Shown: positions 53,788 through 63,039, counted from the stretch's first letter. The stretch: 64,000 bases of DNA from Sulfurimonas sp. (GCF_026196735.1 NZ_JAPHUF010000003.1:30482-94481), one strand, 5' to 3'. Program-made: numbers and translations. Notes: a model not told the origin generated them from the sequence alone.

Positions 53788-53843
53788 AATATTATTTATG
53801 ATGCTTTATTTAACATATGTAGATATTTTAGGTAATATAAAGA

Positions 53844-53866
53844 GTTGAAACTCCATAGATTTCAAC
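53844..53866. other. Hairpin between the SIMPL-like gene and the PAS gene
   Basis: GTTGAAA (53844-53850) pairs with TTTCAAC (53860-53866) over a 9-nt loop. No T-run follows, so it is either a weak terminator or an operator for the PAS/degenerate GGDEF gene. Confidence 0.45.
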
Positions 53867-53890
53867 CATTACAGTTTATAGGAATGATTA

Positions 53891-54694
53891 ATGCCAGACA
53901 ATATCAGTTTTGATTTAATGCAAAGCATTGTCGATTCTCAACAAAATTTGATTGTTATTTTTCATAATGATGAAGTTATTTTAATCAATAAATCTTTTAA
54001 AAAATTTGTTGCGGTCTCTTCATTGAAAGAATATAAAGAAGTTTTTCCTAAATTTCTTGATCATTTTGTTCCTCATCCATCATACTTTAATGCTGAAAAA
54101 ATTAAATCGGGAGAGAGCTGGTTTGATGCAGTTATGAAGATGCAAGAGATAGACCGTGTTGTAAGTTTACTTACTCCGGATTATGAGCCGCATGCTTTTT
54201 CCGTAGATATAAACAGTGATGTCGATGAGTATAAAATTGTTACTTTAACAGACATCACACAAACTTTGATTAAACGCATTATGATTGACAACCATGCAAA
54301 TATGGATATAAACAGCGGCGCTTATTCTAAAAATTATTTTCTTCATATAGCCCAAAGCTATGAAGATGCGGCTACTTTCAATGAAAAGATTATTGGTGCA
54401 ATACTAATCAAAGTTGATAGCGATAATTTTAGTAGTGATAATATGGCTTTGAGTAATTTTGCAAACCACTTTAAAAAGATTACGCGCCAAGATGACATGT
54501 TAATTCGTTGGAGTGATAATACTTTTTTATTAGTCTACTTGGTTGACAGTGTAGATAATTCAAAACATATGCTAGAAAAACTGGATGATATTACATCTAA
54601 AGATGCTATCGGCGGGGTTAATTATACTTTCACATTAACAACCCAAAAAGAGAAAGAGAGCATAAAAGAGTTGATAAAAAGAGTTGATATTTAA
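53891..54694 (+). CDS. PAS-domain protein with degenerate GGDEF domain
   Basis: 267 aa. The N-terminal half (SIVDSQQNLIVIFHNDEVILINKSFKKF) is PAS-like. The C-terminal half has a diguanylate cyclase shape (INSGAYSKNYFLHIAQS, GAILIKVDSDNFS, ITRQDDMLIRWSDNTFLLVYL), but the GGDEF site reads SDNTF, so it should not make c-di-GMP. No membrane segment is seen. It may bind a ligand or a partner protein. It converges on the ABC-F gene with a 4-bp overlap. Confidence 0.75.
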   Translation: MPDNISFDLMQSIVDSQQNLIVIFHNDEVILINKSFKKFVAVSSLKEYKEVFPKFLDHFVPHPSYFNAEKIKSGESWFDAVMKMQEIDRVVSLLTPDYEPHAFSVDINSDVDEYKIVTLTDITQTLIKRIMIDNHANMDINSGAYSKNYFLHIAQSYEDAATFNEKIIGAILIKVDSDNFSSDNMALSNFANHFKKITRQDDMLIRWSDNTFLLVYLVDSVDNSKHMLEKLDDITSKDAIGGVNYTFTLTTQKEKESIKELIKRVDI

Positions 54695-56526
54695 TCTAGT
54701 TCTGCTAACTTTCTTTCATACTCTTGTGTGATATCATCAAGCTCAGTTTGTACAGACTCTAGAATCTCAAAACTTTCTTCGACTTCACGCTCTTGCGCTG
54801 ATACGATTTTTGACAACTCCATCAGTCTAGTGCTCTCTGCGCTGTTTGAAACTTCTATTAGCTCTCGATGATTCAGTTCCAGACTCTCTTCAGTTTCCAT
54901 AATACAGCTCTCCAGTTTTTCAACTCTCTTTTTTAGAGGTGATATTGCTTTGTTTCTTTCACGAATCAGCCCCGCTTTTAGCTTTTTATTTTCTTTATTG
55001 TTAGTTTTTGGAGCAGATTTTATTTGTTCTTCTTGCTCCTCTTGTTCTTCCCAGCCGATTTTTTCTAAAAAGAGGTCATATCCGCCGTCAAAATACTCAG
55101 CGCCATCTTTTGCAAAGACAATAAGTCTGTCACATACACGGCGAAGCAGTTCTTCTGAGTGAGTTACGATGACAACTGCACCGTCAAAGTTTTGTATTGC
55201 TTTTGTTAAAGCTTCTATAGAGTCCATATCAAGGTGATTGGTAGGTTCATCTAGAAAAAGCAGATTTACTTCTCTTGCTAGAATCTGTCCAAGCATCACA
55301 CGGCTTTTTTCTCCACCTGAGAGAAGAGAAACTTTCTTATCAGCAGAGTCTCCGCTAAACATCATAGCACCACAAATACTTCTGATGACTTGTGTAGAGA
55401 GTTTTGTATTTGCTGAGTGTATCTCATCTGTTACAGTCGCAGTTGGATGAAGACGAGCTATGTTTGTTTGACCAAAGTGGGCAAACTCTACTGATGGATG
55501 AGAATTTATTTCACCGTTAAGAGGTTTTAGTTCTCTTGCAAGAACATTAAGCAGAGTTGATTTACCCTTACCGTTTTTACCGATAATCCCCAGACACTCT
55601 CCTTTTTTTATATTAAAAGATATATCTTTAAAGAGAATATTTTGAGGTGTGTAGCCAAAACTAAGGTTATTCACATCCAGCATTATCTTTGCCGGTGTTT
55701 CTTTGAAGTTAAAGTTAAACTCAAGGGTTGAATCAAAAAATAAATCATCCATCAAATCCATCTTCTCAAGCTGTTTTACTTTTGACTGAGCAAGTGCGGC
55801 AGTAGAGGCACGAGCCTTGTTTTTGGCTATAAACTCTTCAAGCTCTTTTACTTTTTTGTCTTGTGCAATTTTTTGTTTTTTATAAAGTTCATCATCCGCG
55901 CTTAAGCGCTCATAAAATTTATGAGTATCACCAGGAATAATGTTTAGCTGTTTGCGCACAATACCTATAGTGTGAGTACAAACCCCATCCATAAAGTCTC
56001 TATTGTGGGTAATTAGTATCCCTTCACCCTCAAAGGCTCTTAAAAAGTTTTTCAACCATCTAAGTGAGACAATATCAAGGTAGTTAGTAGGCTCATCTAA
56101 AAGCAGCAGATTTGGTTCGGTAACAAGCAGTTTTGCAAGGTTGATACGGATTTGGTAACCGCCCGAAAAAGAGAGTGGGTCTTTGTCTAAATCCTCTTGA
56201 GTAAATCCTAAACCAAAAAGAATCTTCTCGACTCTATAAACATCATATTTCATCTCATCGGTTAGGGCTAGGGCTGCCTCTTCTCTTAGAGTGCTTTCGC
56301 TGAACTCCAGATGCTGTTTAAGAGTGCCTATTTTGTAGTTTTTAGGGATGATGATATCACCGCTGTCTGGAGTCTCTTCGCCCATGATTATTTTAAAAAG
56401 TGTAGATTTACCGCTTCCGTTTCTGCCGACTAAACCGACTCTATTGCCGGAATTTAACTTGAAGTTTAGATTATCAAACAGTTCTTGCTTGCCAAAATTT
56501 TTGCAGATATTTACTAGTTGAATCAT
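54691..56526 (-). CDS. ABC-F family ribosome-associated ATPase
   Basis: 611 aa with two ABC cassettes: GRNGSGKSTLF and GKNGKGKSTLLN (Walker A), SFSGGYQIRINLAKLL and LSGGEKSRVMLGQIL (signatures), and two LLDEPTN Walker B segments. The linker between them (about 200-270) is the P-site tRNA interaction motif region. A coiled coil with an EEQEEQEEQ repeat is at the C-terminus. No membrane domain is present, as expected of ABC-F translation factors. Its subgroup was not assigned. Confidence 0.93.
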   Translation of the reverse strand: MIQLVNICKNFGKQELFDNLNFKLNSGNRVGLVGRNGSGKSTLFKIIMGEETPDSGDIIIPKNYKIGTLKQHLEFSESTLREEAALALTDEMKYDVYRVEKILFGLGFTQEDLDKDPLSFSGGYQIRINLAKLLVTEPNLLLLDEPTNYLDIVSLRWLKNFLRAFEGEGILITHNRDFMDGVCTHTIGIVRKQLNIIPGDTHKFYERLSADDELYKKQKIAQDKKVKELEEFIAKNKARASTAALAQSKVKQLEKMDLMDDLFFDSTLEFNFNFKETPAKIMLDVNNLSFGYTPQNILFKDISFNIKKGECLGIIGKNGKGKSTLLNVLARELKPLNGEINSHPSVEFAHFGQTNIARLHPTATVTDEIHSANTKLSTQVIRSICGAMMFSGDSADKKVSLLSGGEKSRVMLGQILAREVNLLFLDEPTNHLDMDSIEALTKAIQNFDGAVVIVTHSEELLRRVCDRLIVFAKDGAEYFDGGYDLFLEKIGWEEQEEQEEQIKSAPKTNNKENKKLKAGLIRERNKAISPLKKRVEKLESCIMETEESLELNHRELIEVSNSAESTRLMELSKIVSAQEREVEESFEILESVQTELDDITQEYERKLAELD

Positions 56527-56554
56527 AATGCTCTTTTATTTTTTAATATTTTAA

Positions 56555-58687
56555 TTATACCAAGCTAAGAGAAACTTTGCCCTTTTGTGTATCAATAGAA
56601 ATAACTTCGATTTGCGGCAGAAATTGGTTGAGTGATAGAACTTCCAAAGGGTGTGAAATTCGCTTTTGGCTCATCTTTGAGATGTGAATCATGCCGTCAT
56701 TTTTAAGCCCAATATCCACAAATGCACCAAAATCTGCAATGTTTCTGACAACACCGGAGACAAAACTGCCCTCTTTAAGCATCTTGATGTCCGTTACACC
56801 CTCTTTAAAAGGAATCGGGGGTAAATCTTCTCTGGGGTCAAATCCAGGTTTTTTAAGTTCTTTGATGATGTCTTTTAGAGTCTCTTTTCCTACATGTAAT
56901 TCTTCAGATTTAGAATTTACATCTATTTTGTCTAAGTCTAAGCCCTCTAATTTTTTGGCAACCTCATAACTCTCAGGATGCACACCCGTATTGTCAAGAA
57001 TATTTTTAGGATTTTTTATCCGGATAAAACCAGCGGCTTGTTCGTAAGCTTTTTTGCCCAGACCTTTTACTTTTAAAAGTTGGCTCTTAGTTGAAAAGTT
57101 TCCGTTTTCATCACGATAATCTATAATATTTTGCGCTATTTTTGCACCAATTCCCGCTACATGTGAAAGTAAAGAAGCCGAAGCCGAATTTATATCTACG
57201 CCAACGCGGTTTACCAAATCACATGTCACATCATCAAGTTTTTTCTCTAAGAGTTTTTGATCGACATCGTGTTGATACTGCCCTATGCCCAAAGATTTTG
57301 GGTCTATCTTTACCAGTGTAGCCATCGGGTCACGAAGTCTTTGCGCGATGGATATAGCGCCTCTTATGGTTACATCAAGGTTTGGATATTCTGCTTGTGC
57401 TGTTTTTGAAGCAGAGTAAACTGAAGCGCCTGCTTCTGAGACAACAGTGTAGTTTAGGTTTGCATTTTCATCTTTGTTTAGACGGGCAAAAAACTCTTGT
57501 GTCTCCCTTGAAGCCGTACCGTTACCTATGGCAACTCCGGTGATGTTATACTTGTTAGCCAAAGTTAGCACTTTGTTTTTTGAGTTGTTATAGTCATTTT
57601 TTGGCTCGGTAGGATAGATTACAGCCGACTCTAAATAGTTTCCGTTTTCATCTATGACTGCGAGTTTACATCCGCTTACAAATGCAGGATCAACTCCTAA
57701 AATAACCCTTTTTGTAACAGGAGGAGTCATCAGAAGCTGGTTTAGATTTTTACCAAAAACACTTATTGCCGACATGTCAGCTTTTTCTTTTAGTTCTGCT
57801 TGGACTTCACGCTCCAATGATGGAAGTAAAAGACGCTTTAGGCCATCTTTATAGGCATCAAATAGAAGCTCACTGGAAGTCGAAGTATGACGAGGAATTT
57901 TATATTGTTTGATGTTCTCTAGGATTCGCTCCACATCGGTAGTGATTTTTACAGAGAGTTCTTTTTCATTAACCCCGCGCATAATAGCAAGGTAGCGGTG
58001 AGATGGAATGTAGGCCACTTTTTCACTTTTTCCTTCAAGATTTTTAAAGGTGCCATTTTCATCAAAGTTTTTTGTTTTTTTAGTCTCCAAAGAGCCGTAG
58101 CGTAGCATTGAGTTTCTGATGGCTTCACGCTCACGAGGCAAGTCTGCATAACGCTCAGCTAAAATATCTTGAGCGCCTTTTATCGCTTCATCTACTGAAG
58201 TGATTTCGCCTTTGATAAACTTTTTGGCTTCTTGTTTAAATTCACTCAGAGTAAGTCTTGCACTTTGCAGAGTGTTTGCAAGCGGAGTCAGACCGTTTGC
58301 CATTGCAGTAGTCGCACGAGAACTTTTCTTCTCTTTAAAAGGGCGGTAAATATCTTCTAAAACTCTCAAAGTCTCAGCCTGCTCAATGCTTTTTTTGATT
58401 GCATCACTCAGAGTAGCTCTCTGGGTTATAAGTCTTGATATCTCTTCTTTACGCTCTAATAGTTTTTTAGAACTAAGATAGATAGTTTCAAACTCACGCA
58501 AGACTTCATCACTCGCTCCGCCAGTCATCTCTTTGCGGTAACGGGCAATAAATGGGATGGTCGAGCCTTCATCAAGGAGCTTTAAAATATTAGTTATATA
58601 CTCTTTTTTTAGGCTCGTTCTTTGTGCTAAAAGATTTACTAGATTATTAATATCTTTTTCCCTCGCACTCCATAAAGTCTCTCTCAC
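56555..58687 (-). CDS. tex: Tex-family RNA-binding transcription accessory protein
   Basis: 710 aa. TEX N-terminal helices (ILKLLDEGSTIPFIARYRKEMTG), a YqgF/RNase H-like domain (ILGVDPAFVSGCKLAVIDENG), HhH motifs (LLSHVAGIGAKIAQNIIDY) and a C-terminal S1 domain (GSFVSGVVRNIADFGAFVDIGLKNDGMIHIS) are in the usual order. The open frame begins at a GTG at 58687 inside the DUF234 gene. An ATT at 58651, overlapping the DUF234 stop and preceded by GAGGGA, would match the family start better. Tex affects transcription and toxin expression in some bacteria. Confidence 0.93.
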   Translation of the reverse strand: MRETLWSAREKDINNLVNLLAQRTSLKKEYITNILKLLDEGSTIPFIARYRKEMTGGASDEVLREFETIYLSSKKLLERKEEISRLITQRATLSDAIKKSIEQAETLRVLEDIYRPFKEKKSSRATTAMANGLTPLANTLQSARLTLSEFKQEAKKFIKGEITSVDEAIKGAQDILAERYADLPREREAIRNSMLRYGSLETKKTKNFDENGTFKNLEGKSEKVAYIPSHRYLAIMRGVNEKELSVKITTDVERILENIKQYKIPRHTSTSSELLFDAYKDGLKRLLLPSLEREVQAELKEKADMSAISVFGKNLNQLLMTPPVTKRVILGVDPAFVSGCKLAVIDENGNYLESAVIYPTEPKNDYNNSKNKVLTLANKYNITGVAIGNGTASRETQEFFARLNKDENANLNYTVVSEAGASVYSASKTAQAEYPNLDVTIRGAISIAQRLRDPMATLVKIDPKSLGIGQYQHDVDQKLLEKKLDDVTCDLVNRVGVDINSASASLLSHVAGIGAKIAQNIIDYRDENGNFSTKSQLLKVKGLGKKAYEQAAGFIRIKNPKNILDNTGVHPESYEVAKKLEGLDLDKIDVNSKSEELHVGKETLKDIIKELKKPGFDPREDLPPIPFKEGVTDIKMLKEGSFVSGVVRNIADFGAFVDIGLKNDGMIHISKMSQKRISHPLEVLSLNQFLPQIEVISIDTQKGKVSLSLV

Positions 58688-59579
58688 TCAAATCTTCTAC
58701 AAGGCTTTTAAAGTTTTTAAGAGCAAGTAACTTTAGCTCTGCACCTTTTAGGGATTTAAGCTCATTTGTAAAACCGCTTTTTGAGACGACGACAAAGATG
58801 TCGGGTTTTAACTCAGCCAATGCCGTCTGCTCTTTTAGTTTTGTAAGTTCAGTTTTTTTCGCTTTAGAGTTAGAGTATTTTGTAGTTCCTGCAACGACTT
58901 TACCGGATTTTGTTTTTGCCAAGATGTCTATCTCTGTATTTCTATCCCAATAGCTTCCTATCTCTACAATTGGGTCATCTTTAAAACTGTTTTTTATAAC
59001 ATCTCGTGCGAGTTTCATAAAGACAAGTTCAGAAAACTCCTGTTCACGATTGGCAAATCTTTCTTGCGCTTCTTTATAGTCGCCGTCTCTGATGCTTTTG
59101 AAAAACGGAGATACAAATGAGAACCAAAAACGCATAAAAGGTTTAGTGAAGTTCAGCTTTTCATCTACTCTTTCCTCTTCATTTGGCGGAGTCTCTAACG
59201 AGTACTCGGCTTCTAAAAAACCTCGCTCAAAAAGAGTCTCCATCGCATACTCTCCGTCATTTCTTGAGATGCGAGCTCTCTTTAGTGCAGAGTGAGTTCT
59301 GCGGTCTCCCATGGCAATACCGCTTAGAAGTGCATGAGAGTTTTTATCACTCTCAGTAATCTGAGTGATGTCTGCATGAATGTAGCGATAGTTGTTAAAA
59401 ACCTTGCTCTCAATTATCTCTGACAAGGGCTTATCCATATCAACATCCCAACCCATACCGCCAAATACTCCAAAGTACTTTATAGCCTGTTCAAGGTCTT
59501 TAGGATTGTTTTGAAAGCAAAAAGAACGAAACTGCTCTAGTAGTGTTGGGTTCTTTTTGTACTTGTTGTATTTTGACAT
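58647..59579 (-). CDS. DUF234 domain protein, PD-(D/E)xK-like
   Basis: 310 aa. The C-terminal domain (FKDDPIVEIGSYWDRNTEIDILAKTKSGKVVAGTTKYSNS, about 198-237) matches DUF234, a nuclease-like fold usually at the end of archaeal-type ATPases. Here the expected ExK is TTK, so nuclease activity is doubtful. The N-terminal part (NNYRYIHADITQITESDK, AMGDRRTHSALKRARISRNDG) is wHTH-like. The usual ATPase domain is missing. It overlaps tex by 41 bp if the GTG start is used. Confidence 0.7.
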   Translation of the reverse strand: MSKYNKYKKNPTLLEQFRSFCFQNNPKDLEQAIKYFGVFGGMGWDVDMDKPLSEIIESKVFNNYRYIHADITQITESDKNSHALLSGIAMGDRRTHSALKRARISRNDGEYAMETLFERGFLEAEYSLETPPNEEERVDEKLNFTKPFMRFWFSFVSPFFKSIRDGDYKEAQERFANREQEFSELVFMKLARDVIKNSFKDDPIVEIGSYWDRNTEIDILAKTKSGKVVAGTTKYSNSKAKKTELTKLKEQTALAELKPDIFVVVSKSGFTNELKSLKGAELKLLALKNFKSLVEDLSERDFMECEGKRY

Positions 59580-59698
59580 GTGAATAAGCCTTGGAGTTTG
59601 TTTATGAAATTATACAGTAATAGAATGAAAGTAGGGTTTGATTGGTTTGTATGAATCTACAAATTTTTATACATGTTAAAACAGCTAAAACTTACAAA

Positions 59699-59741
59699 TG
59701 ATACAATTAATTCCAGTTATTGTATCAAAAAATGATACAAT
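59699..59741. promoter_or_regulatory. Operator-like triple TGATACAAT repeat upstream of the second fic gene
   Basis: TGATACAAT (59699-59707) pairs as an inverted repeat with ATTGTATCA (59719-59727); a third direct TGATACAAT lies at 59733-59741, 6 bp before the ATG at 59748. CGTATCA occurs again just inside the gene. The layout suggests autoregulation by the wHTH at the Fic protein C-terminus. Confidence 0.75.
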
Positions 59742-59747
59742 TAGATT

Positions 59748-60869
59748 ATGAAATCGTATCAAACAGATAAAAAGTGGATTTGGGAGAGTGAAAACTTTCC
59801 TAATTTTACTTATACTAAAACCAATACTCAAGAGTTGTTTTATAAACTTGGTCAGCTGCAAACAGTAGAGAAATTTATGAATGACACTAACTCAAAAGAG
59901 CTACTTCTAGATGTACTTGAAAATGAAGCAGTTGCAACATCAGCTATAGAGGGTGAAGTTTTACAGAGAAGTTCTGTGCGCTCATCTATAAACAAGATTC
60001 TTAGGCTTGGATTGCAAGAGGACTACAACTACACAAATCAAACAGACTCTTTGGTAGAGATTATTATAGATGCGAAACAAAACTCTAAAGAGCCTCTGAG
60101 TAAAGAGAGACTTCTCTCTTGGCATAAAGCACTTTTTCCTACAGGTCAGTCAGGCTTTAAAAAGATTTTAGTAGGTGAATTTAGAGTAGATGAAAAAGCT
60201 ATGAAAATAGTCTCAGGTACATGGGAAAAAGAGAAAATTCACTTTATCGCACCACCATCAAGTATGATGCCAAAGATGATGAGCGAATACTTAGAGTGGT
60301 TAAATGAAGAAGTTGATTCATCTGAGATAGTTTACAAAGCTGCGGTTGCTCATTTGTGGTTTTTGCTTATACACCCGTTTGATGATGGAAACGGAAGGAT
60401 TGCAAGAGCTATTACGGATTATGTTTTGAGCAAATCCGAGTTAGTAAATGCAAACTTTTACTCTGTAGCTTCTGCTATACATGTAAAGAGAAAAGAGTAC
60501 TATAAAACTCTGGATTTGACATGTATAAAAAAGAATCTTGATATTGCTTTATGGGTAGATTGGTTTGTAGAGATATTAATCGAGTCAATTGAGCAAACAC
60601 TTAAAAAGGTTGAAGTGGTCCAGACAAAGAGTAAATTTTGGGATAAACATGTAAATACAAAACTAAATGATAGACATAAAAAGATTATCCTGAAAATGCT
60701 TTCATATTTACCATCTGAATTTGAAGGTGGTATGAAAGCTAGTAAATACATGTCAATCACAAAAATAACTAGAATTACAGCTAGTAGAGATTTAGCCTAC
60801 TTAGTAGAAAAAGGTGTTATGCAGAGTCATGGAAGCGGTAGAGGTGTTTACTATACTTTAGTTTTTTAA
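59748..60869 (+). CDS. Fic family protein with C-terminal winged-helix domain
   Basis: 373 aa. The inhibitory motif is ATSAIEGE (about 63-70) and the catalytic loop HPFDDGNGRIAR (about 206-217) is complete. The C-terminal part (KASKYMSITKITRITASRDLAYLVEKGVMQ) is a wHTH. It is a class II Fic AMP-transferase, with the self-binding operator just upstream. It is single, between DUF234 (divergent) and the 61-kb two-component operon. The target is unknown. Confidence 0.93.
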   Translation: MKSYQTDKKWIWESENFPNFTYTKTNTQELFYKLGQLQTVEKFMNDTNSKELLLDVLENEAVATSAIEGEVLQRSSVRSSINKILRLGLQEDYNYTNQTDSLVEIIIDAKQNSKEPLSKERLLSWHKALFPTGQSGFKKILVGEFRVDEKAMKIVSGTWEKEKIHFIAPPSSMMPKMMSEYLEWLNEEVDSSEIVYKAAVAHLWFLLIHPFDDGNGRIARAITDYVLSKSELVNANFYSVASAIHVKRKEYYKTLDLTCIKKNLDIALWVDWFVEILIESIEQTLKKVEVVQTKSKFWDKHVNTKLNDRHKKIILKMLSYLPSEFEGGMKASKYMSITKITRITASRDLAYLVEKGVMQSHGSGRGVYYTLVF

Positions 60870-60901
60870 ACTTTTACAGTAATGTGAAATAGGCGCTCTT
60901 G

Positions 60902-60934
60902 CTACACAATCATTACACTTTTTTTTCATATCAT
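60902..60934 (+). promoter_or_regulatory. Direct-repeat promoter, site C
   Basis: TACACA (60903-60908) and TACACT (60914-60919) are 11 bp apart; TATCAT (60929-60934) follows with the same 15-bp offset as sites A and B. It precedes the operon that encodes the OmpR-type regulator at 61227, suggesting autoregulation. Confidence 0.65.
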
Positions 60935-60941
60935 ATGTAAT

Positions 60942-60965
60942 CACTAAAAATATTTAGTGTATAAT
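60942..60965 (+). promoter_or_regulatory. Second promoter with CACTAAA inverted repeat for the 61-kb two-component operon
   Basis: CACTAAA (60942-60948) pairs with TTTAGTG (60953-60959) around AATA. TATAAT (60960-60965) follows immediately. A repressor bound to the inverted repeat would cover the spacer of this promoter. Confidence 0.5.
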
Positions 60966-60996
60966 CATCTAATAAAATTAATAAAAAAGTTATGAA

Positions 60997-61230
60997 ATGC
61001 TAAAAACAATCACCATATTATTCTCATCTTTATTGTTAATCTCTTTCTTGTACGCTGGGGAAAATTTTAGTGAAATGAGCACACAAGAGCTAATATCTAT
61101 AATGGGTTATGTAAAAAAAGAAAATCTTGAAAAATTTAAAAAAGAGCTTGAAGCAAGAGTTCCTAAAATGAACGAGGCAGAGAAAAAAGCTTATGAAAAA
61201 AACTTGCAAAAAGAAAATTCATCTCAATGA
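60997..61230 (+). CDS. DUF1104 family small exported protein
   Basis: 77 aa. A signal peptide (MLKTITILFSSLLLISFLYAG) is followed by NFSEMSTQELISIMGYVKKENLEKFKKELEARVPKM, matching DUF1104, a family best known from Helicobacter and Campylobacter. The mature part is helical and charged. It overlaps the response regulator by 4 bp. A periplasmic sensing or buffering role for the two-component system is a guess from position. Confidence 0.82.
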   Translation: MLKTITILFSSLLLISFLYAGENFSEMSTQELISIMGYVKKENLEKFKKELEARVPKMNEAEKKAYEKNLQKENSSQ

Positions 61231-61898
61231 AAGCAAAAATACTTTTACTTGAAGATGATTTGACTCTTAGTGAAACTGTAGTTGATTTTTTAGAAGGACA
61301 CGGTTTTGAGCTTGTAACTGCTTATGATGGAGATCAAGCCTCGGAGCTTATTTATGAGCAACAGTTTGATTTGTTTTTGCTTGATGTAAATGTTCCTCGT
61401 CTTAATGGATTTGAGCTTTTAAAACAAAAACGAGATGATGGTGTTAAAACCCCTGCTATCTACATAACTTCGCTAAACTCCATAGACTCTCTTGAAGATG
61501 GATATAAAAGCGGTTGTGATGACTACATAAGAAAACCGTTTGTTTTAAAAGAGCTTCTCTTTAGAGTGGAGAGTATTTTAAAAAGAGGCTTTTTTCATGA
61601 GACAAGTGCAAGAGTTAAAATAGATGAACATGTAGAGTATGATACAGAGTCAAATCTACTGTTTGTTGATGGTAAACAGGTGCAGTTAAATACAAAAACA
61701 TCTCAACTTTTAAAACTTTTTTTACAAAACCAAGAAGAAGTGCTCTCACATGAGAGGATTTACGACACTCTTTGGAGTTATGAAGAGACTCCTAGTGAAA
61801 ATGCTCTTAGAACTTACATAAAAGATCTTAGAAAAATCATAGGAAAGGATAAAATTGTTAGCATCAAAAAGCTTGGGTACAGATTTTCGTCAAAGTGA
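61227..61898 (+). CDS. OmpR-family response regulator, CrdR-like
   Basis: 223 aa. The receiver has LLLEDDLTLSE, phospho-Asp in LFLLDVNVPRLNG and Lys in YIRKPFVLKEL. The winged helix has NQEEVLSHERIYDTLW, ENALRTYIKDLRKIIG and IKKLGYRF. The gene is preceded in its own operon by direct-repeat site C, so it is a strong candidate for the protein that binds sites A-D. It overlaps the DUF1104 gene and the kinase gene. Confidence 0.94.
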   Translation: MKAKILLLEDDLTLSETVVDFLEGHGFELVTAYDGDQASELIYEQQFDLFLLDVNVPRLNGFELLKQKRDDGVKTPAIYITSLNSIDSLEDGYKSGCDDYIRKPFVLKELLFRVESILKRGFFHETSARVKIDEHVEYDTESNLLFVDGKQVQLNTKTSQLLKLFLQNQEEVLSHERIYDTLWSYEETPSENALRTYIKDLRKIIGKDKIVSIKKLGYRFSSK

Positions 61899-63039
61899 AA
61901 AACAGACTCTATTTAGATTTTTGGCTCTGTATGTTTTACTGACAGTTATTATCATATCTGTATTTTCTTTTATCTATTTTGAACTTCAAAAAGATTTGAT
62001 GTTACAACAAAAAAAATCAACCCTGCAAAAGTACTCCAAAGAGCTTATAGAAGATTTGAAGCAACTACATGTAAACTTTGATAAAACACAAATCTATCCA
62101 AGAAACGATAAGTTTGATTCTGCGATTTTTGATAACGAAGAAAAGCTGATTTTTGCAACGAGTGACACTAAACTTAGACTAGATAAGATTTTATATCTTG
62201 AAGATGAGGTAATTCACTTGGTTAACATACCTGAGTCTTATTATCTTGGTGCGAGATATATAATAGTAAAAGTAAAAGATGACAAAAAGTGGTTAATACA
62301 AACCAAAAAAGAGATTATGATTTTTGCCGGCTTTACATTTTTGTTTATGCTAGTTATAGGTTATATCCTGCTTCGATTGTTTTTAAAACCCATGCGTGAT
62401 GCCATCACTCTGCTTGATGAATTTATAAAAGATACGACTCATGAGTTAAATACACCTGTAAGTACTATAGTTGCAAATATAGAGATGATAGACAAATCAC
62501 AACTTGATGAAGGGCTGTTAAAAAAGATACAGAGGATAGACATAGGCGCAAAAACAGTATCAAATATCTACCAAGATTTGACTTACCTGACGCTTGGTAA
62601 TGAAATAGTTTCCAATAACGAAGATATAGATATAGAGCTGTTGGTTTTAGAGAGAGTAGAGTATTTCACCTCTCTTGCAAAAGCTAAAAAAATAAAAATC
62701 AGCGCAAATATTATAGAAAAAACGACCTTGTATGCAGACAGATTTAAAATTTCTAAACTTTTAGATAACTTGCTCTCAAATGCCATAAAGTACAACGAAG
62801 TCGGCGGAGAAATAATCGTCACTGTAGAGGGCAGAAGCTTTAGTGTACAAGACTCCGGCATAGGCATAGCTGAGAAAGATATCTCTAAGATAAAAGAGAG
62901 ATATAAAAGGTTCAATAAAAGCAGCGGTGGTTTTGGAATAGGACTGAGCATAGTCTCGGCAATTGCTAAAGAGTATAACCTAAATATCGATATAAGTTCT
63001 CAAGAGAGAGTTGGAACAAAGGTGAGTATATCATGGTAA
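61855..63039 (+). CDS. Sensor histidine kinase, partner of the 61227 regulator
   Basis: Up to 394 aa. The open frame starts at a TTG inside the regulator gene; another TTG lies at 61873, and the true start is uncertain by a few residues. TM1 (about 22-43) and TM2 (about 154-176) flank a sensor domain of about 110 residues. The H-box is KDTTHELNTPVSTIVANIEM, the N-box LLDNLLSNAIKYNE, then the G boxes DSGIGIAEKD and GGFGIGLSIVSAIAKEY. The cytochrome-like gene follows with a 7-bp overlap. Confidence 0.92.
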   Translation: MLASKSLGTDFRQSEKQTLFRFLALYVLLTVIIISVFSFIYFELQKDLMLQQKKSTLQKYSKELIEDLKQLHVNFDKTQIYPRNDKFDSAIFDNEEKLIFATSDTKLRLDKILYLEDEVIHLVNIPESYYLGARYIIVKVKDDKKWLIQTKKEIMIFAGFTFLFMLVIGYILLRLFLKPMRDAITLLDEFIKDTTHELNTPVSTIVANIEMIDKSQLDEGLLKKIQRIDIGAKTVSNIYQDLTYLTLGNEIVSNNEDIDIELLVLERVEYFTSLAKAKKIKISANIIEKTTLYADRFKISKLLDNLLSNAIKYNEVGGEIIVTVEGRSFSVQDSGIGIAEKDISKIKERYKRFNKSSGGFGIGLSIVSAIAKEYNLNIDISSQERVGTKVSISW

